A DNA stretch of 64,000 bases from Klebsiella sp. BIGb0407 (GTDB taxonomy: Bacteria; Pseudomonadota; Gammaproteobacteria; Enterobacterales; Enterobacteriaceae), in assembly GCF_024807845.1 (NCBI RefSeq), contig NZ_JANUEQ010000001.1:744001-808000 (forward strand), given 5' to 3'. Of the stretch, positions 19,026 to 29,680 are shown one piece after another. The translations under genes and the position numbers were made by a program. How positions within the stretch are numbered: position 1 is the first letter of the stretch; every line of letters begins with the position of its first letter. Below the pieces are notes generated by a model that was not told where the DNA came from, did not search any database, and saw nothing but the letters and a program-made list of their open reading frames with translations.

Positions 19026-20657
19026 TTAATGTTTGATAATGTACAGATCTTTCACGTAAACATTATCTTGTGGATCCTGACCGGTGTAACCACCAACCCA
19101 AGGCTTAACCAGGCGGGCGTTGACATAATAGAATACCGGAACAATGGCAGAATCTTTATCCGCCTGCTGTTCGGCTTTGTTATAGAATTCTGAACGTTGC
19201 TCTTCAGAAGTTGCGGCCAAGGCTGATTCAACCAGCTTATCGAATTCAGCGCTCTTATAACCGGTGAAGTTATTAGAGCTATCAGATTTCAGCGCATTCA
19301 GGAATGAAGTTGGTTCGTTGTAGTCAGCACACCATGCTGCACGGGCAACATCATAGTTACCTTCACGACGGGAAGAGAGGAAAGTTTTCCATTCCTGGTT
19401 CTCAAGCTTCACATCCACACCTAAGTTCTTCTTCCAGATAGCAGATGCGGCAATCGCCAGCTTCTTATGCAGATCCGAGGTGTTATACAGAAGGTTGAAA
19501 GTCAGCGGTTTATCTTTGGTGTAACCCGCTTCAGCCAGCAATTTCTTGGCTTCTTCGTTACGTTTTTCTTGTGTCCAGCCAAACCACTCTGGCTCAGTCA
19601 GAGTCGCGCCATCGATATAAGGAGGCGTGAAACCATAGGCCGGTAAATCGCCCTGATTTTTAACTTTATTCACGATGATATCGCGATCCATGGCCAGTTT
19701 CAGCGCGGTACGAACACGCGGGTCAGTAAATGGCGCTTTGGCGTTATTCACTTCATAGTAATAGGTGCACAGGTATGGAGATACGCGCACCTCTTCAGGA
19801 ATTTCTTTTTTCAGCTTCTGGAACAGTTCAATCGGCATATTGTTATACGTCATGTCGATTTCGCCGCTGCGATAACGGTTAACATCCGTCACTTCCGAAG
19901 CGATAGGCAGGTAAGTCACCTGGTCAATCACGGTTTTAGCGTTATCCCAGTATTCCGGGTTACGCTCAAGTACGATACGCTCGTTAACAACCCAGTCTTT
20001 TAATTTATAAGCGCCGTTAGTAATGATATTCCCCGGCTGGGTCCATTTTTCATTGTATTTTTCAACTGCGCGTTGTGGCACCGGAGACATTGATGGGTGA
20101 ACGAGGAGTTTATAGAAATAAGGAACGGGCTCATCCAGTGTGACTTCAAGAGTATGGTCATCAATAGCTTTTACACCGAGATCGCTGATCGGTTTTTTAC
20201 CAGCAATAATATCATCGATATTCGCAAGATGGCCGTACTGTAAATAACTGGAATACGGAGAAGCGGTATTTGGATCCGCCAGACGACGCCAGCTATAAAC
20301 AAAATCATTAGCGGTAACAGGCTGGCCGTCAGACCATTTAGCATCTTTACGCAGATGGAAAGTCCAGACCTTACCGTCTTTATTTTCCCATTTCTCGGCT
20401 ACGCCGGGAACAGGTTTTCCATCCAGACCGCTGAGAACCAGGCCTTCAAAAATATCACGGCTGATATTGGACTCTGGTACACCTTCAATTTTATGCGGGT
20501 CAAGAGACTGAACCTCGGATCCGTTGTTACGCACCAGAGTTTGTTTCTCAGCCAGAGTGACACCTGCCGGAACGTTGGCAGCCATCGCTACATTGCCAGT
20601 AATCAGCGCACTCACAATGCTCACTGCAATTAAGCTTTTTTTAGAAATAATTGTCAT
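19026..20657 (-). CDS. oppA: periplasmic oligopeptide-binding protein OppA
   Basis: Substrate-binding subunit of the oligopeptide importer. The 543-residue precursor (same length as E. coli) has a signal peptide (KKSLIAVSIVSALITGNVAMAA, cleavage after AMA-A at about 26) and a family 5 solute-binding domain with LDPHKIEGVPESNISRDIFEGL, TNGAYKLKDWVVNERIVLERNPEYW and the C-terminal PWVGGYTGQDP. ATG 20657 gives the E. coli-like start MTIISKK; the frame is open 12 codons further. In E. coli and Salmonella the oppA leader is a target of the small RNA GcvB; the leader here has CA- and GT-rich stretches but I did not define the site. Confidence 0.97.
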   Translation of the reverse strand: MTIISKKSLIAVSIVSALITGNVAMAANVPAGVTLAEKQTLVRNNGSEVQSLDPHKIEGVPESNISRDIFEGLVLSGLDGKPVPGVAEKWENKDGKVWTFHLRKDAKWSDGQPVTANDFVYSWRRLADPNTASPYSSYLQYGHLANIDDIIAGKKPISDLGVKAIDDHTLEVTLDEPVPYFYKLLVHPSMSPVPQRAVEKYNEKWTQPGNIITNGAYKLKDWVVNERIVLERNPEYWDNAKTVIDQVTYLPIASEVTDVNRYRSGEIDMTYNNMPIELFQKLKKEIPEEVRVSPYLCTYYYEVNNAKAPFTDPRVRTALKLAMDRDIIVNKVKNQGDLPAYGFTPPYIDGATLTEPEWFGWTQEKRNEEAKKLLAEAGYTKDKPLTFNLLYNTSDLHKKLAIAASAIWKKNLGVDVKLENQEWKTFLSSRREGNYDVARAAWCADYNEPTSFLNALKSDSSNNFTGYKSAEFDKLVESALAATSEEQRSEFYNKAEQQADKDSAIVPVFYYVNARLVKPWVGGYTGQDPQDNVYVKDLYIIKH

Positions 20658-21219
20658 ATTGTTGGTACCCCACTCATTATAATTGTCGATCAATTCGTCA
20701 ACTTGTTGTTACCCATTTGGCGTTACCTTTCGAAAAGATTTACCTTAAGTAAGGATAACTGGCCGGTACTGCTTGCTATCATCGACTTTATTTCCGGGTC
20801 GTTCTTATGACGACCTCATCGTCAATATCTTGTTACCCATCGATTGCGTGGTCGCGGATAATAAATAGACTATTCCATAGACCAAAAAGCGTCTGAGGTA
20901 TCATTCTCAACCAAAAAGCAATCATTTCGGAGAGAATTATTTTGCACGAAAAGTACCAAAAGCATGGCGTCGTCGCCAATACAATTTGCAGATTTGTTAA
21001 GTAATTCTCTTTATTTTTCTTGTAAGGAGAGATGATAAACAACGAATAAGTTTAAATGTTATTTAAAATCAATAATATATGAAATATTTTCTAATGTAAA
21101 AAAAGTAACATGGCTGAATAGCCTAATATTGGCGAATTTCCCGAAACGGTTATTTTTTAGCATTTTGTGTCGTTATAACAGATGAATCACTTATATCATT
21201 TCAGCCTGAAATTATTTAC
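20658..21219. other. oppA upstream region, no gene seen
   Basis: This AT-rich stretch separates ychE from oppA. The frames in it are short and have no family resemblance, so I call no gene. It must hold the oppA promoter and leader (about 150 bases near 20700-20830 include several GTTACC repeats: ttgttacccat occurs twice), but no confident -10/-35 pair or operator was found. Confidence 0.5.
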
Positions 21220-21252
21220 TTCCGGATGCTACGCAGAGGCAGCATCCGGAAG
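21220..21252 (-). terminator. hairpin after ychE
   Basis: CTTCCGGATGCT pairs perfectly with AGCATCCGGAAG around a 10-base loop, 40 bp beyond the ychE stop. The sequence resembles a single REP-type palindromic unit; no T-run follows on the minus strand, so terminator or REP unit are both possible. Confidence 0.6.
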
Positions 21253-21292
21253 ACCGCTAATACGAGAGGATAATCACCTGAGCCCTGTCACA

Positions 21293-21940
21293 TTACCCTA
21301 CCAGTCCCGGGAAAATAGATTTTACCCCAGTCACGATAAATTCAATGCCCAGTGACATCAGCAATAAGCCCATAATTCGGGTTATTACGTTGATACCTGT
21401 CTGCCCTAACATGCGAACCAGCCAAGGGGCTATGCGGAACAGCGCCCAACAGCTAAAGGCGAACAGTGCAATCGCCAAGGTAAAGCCCAGTAAATGCCAC
21501 CAGTCGTTATAACGGACACCCCAGACAATGGTTGAGCTAATCGCCCCCGGTCCTGCCATTAAGGGCAAAGCAAGCGGGACAACGCCAACGCTGTCACGAA
21601 TGACGCTTTCCGACTTCTCCTGTTTGTTCTGTTTATCCTCTCCCAGCTTACCGCTGATCATTGACATCGCAATGGTCACCACCAGGATGCCACCCGCAAT
21701 CCTGAACGAATCAATTGAGATACCAAAAAGTTGCAAAATACCGTTGCCGAGAAATAACGAGGTCCAGAGTATTATCGCCACTGAAAGGTTGGCAGTGAGA
21801 TTGGTTTTATTTCTGGCCGCTGCCGTCTGGTAGCTGGTCATACTGATAAAAACCGGAATAATACCCACCGGGTTGACTAAGGCAAACAGCCCGATAAAAA
21901 ATTTAACATAAGTGGAAAAATCTAAAACAGATTCTGTCAC
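21293..21940 (-). CDS. ychE: MarC family inner-membrane protein YchE
   Basis: A 215-residue MarC/YchE-family membrane protein of unknown function with six hydrophobic segments. It is close to E. coli YchE (215 residues): FFIGLFALVNPVGIIPVFISMTSYQTAAARNKTNLTANLSVAIILW, SMISGKLGEDKQNKQEKSE and GINVITRIMGLLLMSLGIEFI. The start is GTG 21940, which has GGAG 6 bases upstream and gives the E. coli length; a GTG four codons upstream overlaps the ribosome-binding site itself. It is divergent from adhE, as in E. coli. Confidence 0.95.
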   Translation of the reverse strand: MTESVLDFSTYVKFFIGLFALVNPVGIIPVFISMTSYQTAAARNKTNLTANLSVAIILWTSLFLGNGILQLFGISIDSFRIAGGILVVTIAMSMISGKLGEDKQNKQEKSESVIRDSVGVVPLALPLMAGPGAISSTIVWGVRYNDWWHLLGFTLAIALFAFSCWALFRIAPWLVRMLGQTGINVITRIMGLLLMSLGIEFIVTGVKSIFPGLVG

Positions 21941-22176
21941 ACGTAACTCCACATAGTGAAAATGGCTGTAAAGACTCGCGTAATGTAATAGAAAACACCC
22001 ACCAGGGCTATATCCTTAATTATATATAGCCAGGCGCACTCCGATCATAAGCAGATAGGATACATTTGTTGCCACAGCGTTAAATTCTAGCCGCGAAAAG
22101 TTAATCAATTTGTAATCATTTTTCTACGCTTTTTCAAAGACCTGGATAATGGCTGCTGAATGGAGTCAGCAATATG

Positions 22177-22200
22177 ATTATGTGATTTAGATCACATAAT
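22177..22200. promoter_or_regulatory. CRP/FNR-type palindrome upstream of adhE
   Basis: ATTATGTGATTT / AGATCACATAAT is a near-perfect 24-bp palindrome with TGTGA-N6-TCACA, the full CRP consensus core. Its centre is about 228 bp upstream of the adhE start and about 250 bp from the ychE start, so it could serve either gene. FNR half sites would read TTGAT/ATCAA, which do not match, so CRP is favoured. Confidence 0.7.
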
Positions 22201-22416
22201 GTGTTTCAAAAAATCGCTAGTCTTGATAGCAAGTTAAAGGGAATAACAGAGTGAGTATCCTAATCCACTGAATCGAGCTTTTTTAGTAAATACGCAGAAT
22301 ATTTAATAAAATTTCATTAACATTTTTTTATTAACACATTATCTTTGTTTGCTGACTATACTTTCGGTTTGCACTGCTTATTGACTAAAAAAGTTTAACA
22401 AAATCAGGAGAGCATT

Positions 22417-25086
22417 ATGGCTGTTACTAATATCGCGGAACTGAACGCCCTTGTAGAGCGCGTGAAGAAAGCTCAGCGTGAATATGCCAATTTCACTCAA
22501 GAACAAGTTGATAAAATTTTTCGGGCAGCTGCACTGGCCGCAGCGGATGCGCGTATCCCACTGGCAAAACTTGCCGTTGCAGAATCAGGCATGGGTATTG
22601 TTGAAGACAAGGTTATAAAAAACCACTTTGCTTCTGAATATATCTACAATGCCTATAAAGATGAAAAAACCTGTGGTGTACTGTCTGAAGATGACACTTT
22701 CGGTACTATCACTATCGCTGAACCTATCGGCATCATCTGCGGGATTGTTCCAACCACTAACCCAACCTCCACCGCTATCTTTAAATCTTTAATCAGCCTT
22801 AAAACACGTAACGCTATCATCTTCTCTCCACACCCACGTGCTAAAGATGCGACCAATAAAGCCGCTGATATCGTACTGCAAGCAGCGATTGCTGCAGGTG
22901 CGCCAAAAGATCTGATCGGTTGGATCGACCAACCTTCTGTTGAACTCTCTAACGCTCTGATGCACCACCCGGATATCAATATGATTCTGGCTACCGGTGG
23001 TCCTGGTATGGTTAAAGCAGCGTACAGCTCTGGTAAACCAGCAATCGGTGTAGGTGCAGGTAATACCCCGGTAGTGATTGATGAAACTGCGGATATCAAA
23101 CGCGCAGTTGCGTCTATTCTGATGTCAAAAACCTTCGATAACGGCGTTATCTGTGCTTCTGAGCAGTCAGTTATCGTTGTTGATGAAGTCTATGCAGCAG
23201 TGCGTAAGCGTTTTGAAGAACACGGCGGCTATTTACTGCAAGGTAAAGAGCTGAAAGCTGTTCAGGATATCATTCTGAAAAATGGTGCACTCAATGCCGC
23301 TATTGTTGGGCAACCGGCACCAAAAATTGCTGAACTTGCAGGCTTTACAGTACCAGCAAACACCAAAATTCTGATTGGTGAAGTCACTGACGTTGATGAA
23401 TCTGAGCCTTTTGCTCATGAGAAACTGTCACCAACACTGGCAATGTATCGTGCGAAAAACTTCGATGATGCCGTTGTGAAAGCAGAAAAACTGGTTGAGA
23501 TGGGTGGTATTGGCCATACTTCTTGCCTGTACACTGACCAGGATAACCAGCCAGAGCGCGTGAAATTCTTTGGCGATAAAATGAAGACTGCACGTATCCT
23601 GATTAACACCCCTGCTTCTCAGGGTGGTATCGGTGACCTGTATAACTTCAAACTGGCTCCTTCTCTGACACTGGGTTGTGGTTCCTGGGGTGGTAACTCC
23701 ATTTCTGAGAACGTAGGTCCAAAACACCTGATCAACAAAAAAACCGTGGCTAAGAGAGCAGAGAATATGCTGTGGCATAAACTTCCGAAATCTATCTACT
23801 TCCGCCGTGGTTCATTGCCAATCGCGCTGGACGAAGTGATTACTGACGGTCATAAACGTGCTCTGATTGTTACCGACCGTTTCTTATTCAATAACGGTTA
23901 TGCTGACCAAATCACTTCTGTCTTAAAAGCAGCTGGTGTTGAAACTGAAGTCTTCTTCGAAGTAGAAGCTGACCCAACGCTGACAGTCGTCCGTAAAGGT
24001 GCTGAATTAGCGCATTCCTTTAAACCAGATGTGATTATCGCTCTGGGTGGTGGTTCACCGATGGATGCCGCTAAAATCATGTGGGTAATGTACGAGCATC
24101 CGGAAACTCACTTTGAAGACTTGGCGCTGCGCTTTATGGATATCCGTAAACGTATCCATAAATTCCCGAAAATGGGTGTTAAAGCCAAGATGATTGCCGT
24201 GACTACTACTTCAGGTACCGGCTCAGAAGTGACACCGTTTGCCGTAGTAACCGACGATGCAACCGGACAAAAATATCCACTGGCTGACTACGCGTTGACC
24301 CCAGACATGGCGATTGTTGATGCCAACCTGGTTATGGATATGCCAAAATCACTGTGTGCCTTCGGTGGTCTGGATGCCGTGACTCACGCCCTGGAAGCTT
24401 ATGTTTCTGTACTGGCGAGTGAGTTCTCTGATGGTCAGGCACTGCAAGCGCTGAAATTGCTTAAAGAAAACCTGCCTAACTCTTATAAGTTTGGTGCTAA
24501 AGATCCTGTTGCACGTGAACGTGTTCATAGTGCAGCGACTATCGCCGGGATTGCGTTTGCTAACGCCTTCTTAGGGGTATGTCACTCAATGGCGCATAAA
24601 CTGGGTTCACAGTTCCATATTCCTCATGGTCTGTCGAACGCCCTGCTTATCTCAAACGTTATCCGCTATAACGCGAATGATAATCCAACTAAGCAGACCG
24701 CTTTCAGTCAGTACGACCGTCCACAAGCCCGTCGTCGTTACTCTGAAGTGGCTGACCATTTGGGTCTGACAGCACCAGGTGACAAAACTGCAGTCAAAAT
24801 TGAAAAACTGCTCGCCTGGCTGGAAGAAATTAAAGCAGAACTGGGCATCCCTAAATCTATCCGTGAAGCGGGTGTTCAGGAAGCTGACTTCCTGGCCCAT
24901 GTCGACAAACTGTCTGAAGATGCATTCGATGACCAGTGTACCGGTGCGAACCCACGTTATCCGCTGATTTCTGAACTGAAACAGATACTGCTGGATACCT
25001 ACTACGGTCGTGACTTTGTTGAAGGTGTTGAAGAGGTTAAAGAAGCCGCTCCTGCCCCTAAAGCTGAGAGAAAGACCAAGAAATAA
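22417..25086 (+). CDS. adhE: bifunctional aldehyde-alcohol dehydrogenase AdhE
   Basis: Reduces acetyl-CoA to acetaldehyde and then to ethanol during fermentation, regenerating NAD. The 889-residue product joins an N-terminal CoA-acylating aldehyde dehydrogenase (residues 1 to about 440, catalytic Cys in FDNGVICASEQS near residue 246, nucleotide loop VGAGNTPVVID) to a C-terminal iron-dependent alcohol dehydrogenase (about 450-870, with ALGGGSPMDAAKIMW and the metal-ligand region FGGLDAVTHALEAYVS...CHSMAHKLGSQFHIPHGLSNA). In E. coli it forms spirosomes and has length 891. It has its own promoter region with a CRP-like palindrome, and AGGAG 7 bases upstream of ATG. Confidence 0.98.
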   Translation: MAVTNIAELNALVERVKKAQREYANFTQEQVDKIFRAAALAAADARIPLAKLAVAESGMGIVEDKVIKNHFASEYIYNAYKDEKTCGVLSEDDTFGTITIAEPIGIICGIVPTTNPTSTAIFKSLISLKTRNAIIFSPHPRAKDATNKAADIVLQAAIAAGAPKDLIGWIDQPSVELSNALMHHPDINMILATGGPGMVKAAYSSGKPAIGVGAGNTPVVIDETADIKRAVASILMSKTFDNGVICASEQSVIVVDEVYAAVRKRFEEHGGYLLQGKELKAVQDIILKNGALNAAIVGQPAPKIAELAGFTVPANTKILIGEVTDVDESEPFAHEKLSPTLAMYRAKNFDDAVVKAEKLVEMGGIGHTSCLYTDQDNQPERVKFFGDKMKTARILINTPASQGGIGDLYNFKLAPSLTLGCGSWGGNSISENVGPKHLINKKTVAKRAENMLWHKLPKSIYFRRGSLPIALDEVITDGHKRALIVTDRFLFNNGYADQITSVLKAAGVETEVFFEVEADPTLTVVRKGAELAHSFKPDVIIALGGGSPMDAAKIMWVMYEHPETHFEDLALRFMDIRKRIHKFPKMGVKAKMIAVTTTSGTGSEVTPFAVVTDDATGQKYPLADYALTPDMAIVDANLVMDMPKSLCAFGGLDAVTHALEAYVSVLASEFSDGQALQALKLLKENLPNSYKFGAKDPVARERVHSAATIAGIAFANAFLGVCHSMAHKLGSQFHIPHGLSNALLISNVIRYNANDNPTKQTAFSQYDRPQARRRYSEVADHLGLTAPGDKTAVKIEKLLAWLEEIKAELGIPKSIREAGVQEADFLAHVDKLSEDAFDDQCTGANPRYPLISELKQILLDTYYGRDFVEGVEEVKEAAPAPKAERKTKK

Positions 25087-25126
25087 TGCCTGATTAATGG
25101 CGATGGCGATGTCGCCATCATAGTTA

Positions 25127-25160
25127 AAACCCCGAATATCGTTTACGGTATTCGGGGTTT
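25127..25160 (+). terminator. adhE terminator
   Basis: AAACCCCGAATA pairs with TATTCGGGGTTT across TCGTTTACGG, about 40 bp after the adhE stop, followed by a T-rich run. Confidence 0.85.
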
Positions 25161-25161
25161 G

Positions 25162-25563
25162 TTGTTTCTGAAGTTCAAGAAACTGTCACCGGATAATATC
25201 TGCGTCACCAATGGTCAGGTAAGAAAAAAATCCTCAACGGGCGCAACACGGGCAGGTTTATTCATCCGGATATCCCATTAGCTCGACATCAGTTACTGGA
25301 ACGCCATAACCCCGCACATCGCCTCTGACAGGCAGTCCTACCTTTCCCTGACATACAGTCAAGTATGGGGGTAATAAAACTCAGAATTAGATACGGACTG
25401 ATATACCGATACAGGGGTCTCAGGTAACCGTAGCCTGCATTACAGCTATTCTTATAGGTATCAGTAGAGACCTTCTGAAGGCCTCTCCTTATACTGTACA
25501 GCGCTCTTTAGATAACCATTAGCCTGAGAGAAGGGAGGAGAAAACAGTGCGACCACACTCCCC
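25162..25563. other. adhE-tdk intergenic region, no gene seen
   Basis: No open frame here resembles a known protein. A frame at about 25170-25270 is open for 36 codons (KFKKLSPDN..., then stops) and could be a decayed coding remnant, but I could not assign it. The tdk 3' end region (25480-25563) has no clear terminator. Confidence 0.4.
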
Positions 25564-26187
25564 TCAATCTCCTTTACGGCCTGTCTCAATCTGAATATCA
25601 CGCAGAGAACCTTTAACCAGCGCTTCTTTATAATGTTTACGGCATACAGAGACATAGCGCTCGTTACCGCCGATGACCACCTGTTCCCCTTCATTATAAG
25701 GACGACCTTCACTGTCCAGCCTTAATACCATCCCTGCTTTACGTCCACAGAAACAAATGGTTTTAAGCTCAACTAACTTGTCAGAAAGCGCTAACAGATA
25801 GTGGCTGCCAGTAAATAGCTCACCACGGAAATCAGTCCGTAATCCGTAGCATAAAACGGGAATAGATAATTCATCGACTACATCAGACAAGGAATAAACT
25901 TGCGAACGGGTTAAGAACTGACATTCATCAACTAATACACAGTGCAGCGGCGAGGATAAATGTTCAGCACGGATCTCAGCATATAAGTCGGTTGTCTGAT
26001 GATAAAGTTTAGCAGGCGAAGCAAGACCAATACGTGAACTGACTTTACCGATACCAAAACGGTTATCTATCTCGGCGGTATAAACCAGTGTTCTCATACC
26101 TCTTTCCTGATAATTGTAAGAGGATTGTAATAGTGCCGTCGATTTACCGGCATTCATTGCCGAGTAGTAAAAATAGAGTTGTGCCAT
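25564..26187 (-). CDS. tdk: thymidine kinase
   Basis: Phosphorylates thymidine and deoxyuridine for salvage. The 207-residue product has the P-loop MNAGKSTAL (about residue 10), the Walker B-like LVDECQFLT with the catalytic Glu, the lasso region with [11 protein letters not shown], and the zinc-binding Cys pairs (CFC and a later C in YVSVCRKHY), all typical of type II thymidine kinases. ATG 26187 gives the E. coli start [16 protein letters not shown] and has AGGTGA upstream; GTG 26199 is also open. It is convergent with adhE and divergent from hns. Confidence 0.96.
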   Translation of the reverse strand: MAQLYFYYSAMNAGKSTALLQSSYNYQERGMRTLVYTAEIDNRFGIGKVSSRIGLASPAKLYHQTTDLYAEIRAEHLSSPLHCVLVDECQFLTRSQVYSLSDVVDELSIPVLCYGLRTDFRGELFTGSHYLLALSDKLVELKTICFCGRKAGMVLRLDSEGRPYNEGEQVVIGGNERYVSVCRKHYKEALVKGSLRDIQIETGRKGD

Positions 26188-26824
26188 TACGCTTTTCACC
26201 TGAGTCTAAATTGAAATGTCTTTGTCAGATTGTATCACAGCGTTTATCGCCTAAATAATGCGGCGTGCCCACATACGCAGAGTTTAGCCAGATAATGAGT
26301 ATAGATAACCACCAAGCACTTGAGGGTAACGGTAAGTTACTTGATTCACGAAGGCCGGACTCGGGTGTTCAAGTATTGGGTCACCCCAGGATAAATCATT
26401 CTCTGATATATAAATCCGGGGTTATCGCGCTCATTATACAAAGCCAGTAATTATGTTGAATTGTAACAATAACTAAAAAAGGGTTTAATTTTAAGCTCCC
26501 AGCATGAGGAATTAGCGAAATTCTTTTCTTTTGTAAACGGTTTCCAGTTCTCTATTCCTATAATAGTTCAGTATTATATTTATCATCCAATGCTAAATTC
26601 AGTCACATGTTTTGCCCTGTAGTTCAAAGTCGTAATGGTTAAAAAACGCATTCTCCGAGCAGCTGATTCAGGAAAACTCCTGGCAATTTAAGTTATCGAC
26701 ATTTAAAAATGGCGTATATATCTGTTTATTTTTATCCAACGCCATTATTTCCTATTGCAGAACTGAAATTAAGGCTCTATTATTATCCCAACAAACCCCA
26801 ATAAATGATCTAGAGATAACTAAA
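26188..26824. other. hns upstream region, AT-rich, no gene seen
   Basis: The 637 bp between divergent tdk and hns hold A- and T-tract-rich DNA, as expected for the autorepressed hns promoter of enterobacteria. One frame of 61 codons at 26265-26450 has no family features and starts without a ribosome-binding site, so it is not called. No promoter elements are assigned with confidence. Confidence 0.5.
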
Positions 26825-27232
26825 ATGAGCGAAGCACTTAAAATTCTGAACAACATCCGTACACTGCGTGCACAAGCAAGAGAATGTACTCTTGAAACTC
26901 TGGAAGAAATGCTGGAGAAATTAGAAGTTGTTGTTAATGAGCGTCGTGAAGAAGAAAACGCTGCAGCAGCTGAAATTGAAGAGCGCACTCGTAAATTACA
27001 GCAATATCGCGAAATGCTGATTGCTGATGGTATTGACCCGAACGAATTACTGAACAGCATGGCTGCAGTTAAAACTGCCGGTAAAGGCAAACGTGCTGCT
27101 CGTCCAGCTAAATACCATTATATCGATGAAAACGGCGAGAACAAAACCTGGACTGGCCAGGGTCGTACTCCTGCTATCATCAAAAAAGCAATGGATGAAC
27201 AAGGTAAATCACTGGATGATTTCCTGCTCTAA
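26825..27232 (+). CDS. hns: nucleoid-structuring protein H-NS
   Basis: Histone-like protein that binds curved AT-rich DNA, silences horizontally acquired genes and shapes the nucleoid. The 135-residue product has an N-terminal helical oligomerisation domain ([37 protein letters not shown]), a linker with [11 protein letters not shown], and the C-terminal DNA-binding domain with the [14 protein letters not shown] loop that enters the minor groove. E. coli H-NS has 137 residues; the shorter form is close to that of Yersinia and Serratia. The large island at the right end of the window is the kind of DNA it would silence. Confidence 0.98.
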   Translation: MSEALKILNNIRTLRAQARECTLETLEEMLEKLEVVVNERREEENAAAAEIEERTRKLQQYREMLIADGIDPNELLNSMAAVKTAGKGKRAARPAKYHYIDENGENKTWTGQGRTPAIIKKAMDEQGKSLDDFLL

Positions 27233-27252
27233 TATCCTAAGTGCTGCTTATT

Positions 27253-27277
27253 AAAATCCCGCCCCGGCGGGATTTTT
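27253..27277 (+). terminator. hns terminator
   Basis: AAAATCCCGCC and GGCGGGATTTTT form a tight stem 20 bp after the hns stop with a T-run. Confidence 0.9.
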
Positions 27278-28669
27278 CATTTTCAGATATACCTGCAAGA
27301 GACTTCCTGAAACAAACCAGAGCACTCAAAAAACCACTGCGTTATCAGCCTGCCAGACGACTACTGAGCCCTCACCTCTCTTGCCACATCCCCCTCTGAT
27401 TAGGTTTCCTCAATAAATACTCTCCCACCGGGCATTTATCAGTCAGTTCTGTGTAGAAATAATAATACGAAGATAGAAACAATAAGTAATATTTATCACG
27501 CGATCTCTCTCCAGCATTTTATCTTTTATATCCGAATTTCCGTTGATGGCAGCCCTTGTATCCCTACTTATTATCTGGATAATTATGATTATGACTACTT
27601 TCCAGACCAAATTATCCTCAGCAAACACCGATATGAGAGCCAGATTCTCAGACATAATGATGAAATCAGTATCACAAAAGTAATATCAGGACGCGTTGAA
27701 ATATGCCGGCATATTGGATATCAGACAATTCTTCATAACAGCACAACATTCAGATAACATCCTATGAGAGGTAGCGAACCCTTCCCTTAGCCTCAATACT
27801 TTTGCCAGGAGCCACTTTTTCACTCATGAAGAGCTAATCGTTGTCAGGCTATTATTCCTCACTCAATGAATAGAAATAATAATCCCCGCACTGAAAGCAA
27901 ACAGCCGGAAATCTAACTAATAAGTGGTATTTTTAGATAGGATATCCTGACTGCTAATGATTTTGACAGATGTCAGGATCCAGCAAACTTTACAAAAGTA
28001 GAACTCTGGCAACTTATGTATCACTGATATATAACTTTCAATGCTAGTTTTTCCCGCTACTAATTACCTTTTACTATGATACCTGCTACTGATAATAACC
28101 CTGTAGCTGGCTATCAACCAACTTGGGTTACCGATACAACTGTGGAATATCATGACATATAACGTCAGAATAATCCGTAAAGCTTAAAATATGACGGATA
28201 TAACATTGGTGCTGAAAATGTTATACCCGTCATATTGATTCCGGCATAAGTCAGGAGAATTCTCTCTTACCTGTAAAAATTGAGCAGGCGCACAGTTAAT
28301 GGGAAGGATACCAGGAATGACAGAAACTACCGGCCAGGGCATATCGACGGCTGTGGTCGCTACAGAGCGGTTTTTCGCCCGGTTACAGCCGCTATGGTAA
28401 TGAGATGTTACTTCCCCGCACATCCGGAACAAATAATAGCTTTTTTTCTGCAGCAGTTTTTACACAACAGTAAACTTTTAAGGTGAATAAGCAGTCTCTT
28501 TTATTCACAACTTTTTAGAAATAGCTCCTTGAATCAGATAATGCATTTATCCATCATCGTTTCATACTAATAACGGTTTATTTAATACACTGACAGGCAA
28601 GCCATCACATACAGGGTGACAATTTTAGGGTGCAGCGGTGCTGAATGAGAGAACGACGACATGACGGGT
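27278..28669. other. 1.4-kb gene-free region between hns and galU
   Basis: No open frame longer than about 80 codons is present and none resembles a known protein; composition is AT-rich with many short inverted repeats. In E. coli hns and galU lie close together, so this is extra DNA, perhaps the decayed remains of an insertion. I see no tRNA, transposase motif or att-like repeat in it. A small RNA cannot be excluded. Confidence 0.5.
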
Positions 28670-28707
28670 AAAAAAAACGTGGTCAGCCTTCACGGACTAA
28701 CCACGTT
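28670..28707 (-). terminator. galU terminator
   Basis: AACGTGGT at 28676-28683 pairs with ACCACGTT at 28700-28707; on the minus strand eight T residues follow. Confidence 0.85.
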
Positions 28708-28771
28708 ATCGATTCAAGTTACCTGCGGAGGTTTAACGCGGGTGACTTGAAGAGAGACGGGGATACTTAAC

Positions 28772-29680
28772 TTACTTCTGGCTGCCCAGAGTAGTTTTCA
28801 GCCAGGCTTTAAAATCTTCACCCAGCGTTTTGTGACGAATACCATACTCAACAAAAGCCTGCATATAACCTAGCTTATTACCACAGTCATGGCTGACGCC
28901 TTTCATGTGATAGGCTTCAACGGTTTCTTTCTCCATTAACATCGCAATAGAGTCAGTCAGCTGAATTTCATCGCCTGCGCCAGGAGGTGTTTTCGACAGT
29001 AGCGGCCAGATACCCGCGCTCAGGACATAACGCCCGACCACGGACAGATTAGAAGGTGCTTCATCTGCTTTAGGTTTTTCGACGATACCAACCATAGGTA
29101 CGCTGTCACCGGCAGAAAGCTCTGCGCCCTGACAATCGACAACACCGTATGCAGTAACATCAGCCACTGGCTCAACCATTATCTGGCTGCGTCCACTTTC
29201 ATCAAAGCGACTGATCATCTCTGCCAGGTTATCACGGGACAGATCGGATTCAAATTCATCTAAAATTACGTCAGGCAGGATCACCGCAACCGGCTCATCA
29301 CCGACAACCGGATGAGCACATAAAACAGCATGTCCTAATCCTTTAGCCAGTCCCTGACGGACCTGCATGATGGTGACATGTGGTGGACAGATAGACTGAA
29401 CTTCTTCCAGCAACTGGCGCTTAACGCGCTTTTCAAGCATGGCTTCCAGCTCAAAGCTGGTATCAAAATGGTTCTCAATGGAGTTCTTTGATGAATGAGT
29501 AACCAGGACAATCTCTGTAATACCAGCTGCAATACACTCATTCACTACATATTGAATTAGCGGTTTATCCACCAGAGGCAGCATTTCTTTAGGAATTGCT
29601 TTAGTTGCTGGCAACATACGCGTGCCTAATCCCGCTACAGGGATAACAGCTTTTGTTACTTTAGAATTAATCGCAGCCAT
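28772..29680 (-). CDS. galU: UTP-glucose-1-phosphate uridylyltransferase
   Basis: Makes UDP-glucose from UTP and glucose 1-phosphate, for lipopolysaccharide, trehalose and galactose metabolism. The 302-residue product has the nucleotidyl-transferase signature [24 protein letters not shown] at the N terminus, the sugar-nucleotide loop [13 protein letters not shown], and PDVILDE. It matches E. coli GalU in length; only the last ten residues diverge. ATG 29680 is chosen; the frame's preceding codon is TTG. It lies downstream of rssB on the same strand with its own 200-bp leader. Confidence 0.97.
   Translation of the reverse strand: MAAINSKVTKAVIPVAGLGTRMLPATKAIPKEMLPLVDKPLIQYVVNECIAAGITEIVLVTHSSKNSIENHFDTSFELEAMLEKRVKRQLLEEVQSICPPHVTIMQVRQGLAKGLGHAVLCAHPVVGDEPVAVILPDVILDEFESDLSRDNLAEMISRFDESGRSQIMVEPVADVTAYGVVDCQGAELSAGDSVPMVGIVEKPKADEAPSNLSVVGRYVLSAGIWPLLSKTPPGAGDEIQLTDSIAMLMEKETVEAYHMKGVSHDCGNKLGYMQAFVEYGIRHKTLGEDFKAWLKTTLGSQK

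Noticed and set aside
20833-21042. 69-codon frame upstream of oppA
   Set aside because: No ribosome-binding site, no family likeness, lies in the AT-rich oppA promoter region.
26265-26450. 61-codon frame upstream of hns
   Set aside because: Lies in the hns promoter region, no ribosome-binding site and no recognisable motif.
28184-28486. Two overlapping frames of 82 and 68 codons between hns and galU
   Set aside because: They are antisense to each other, lack ribosome-binding sites and resemble no family.
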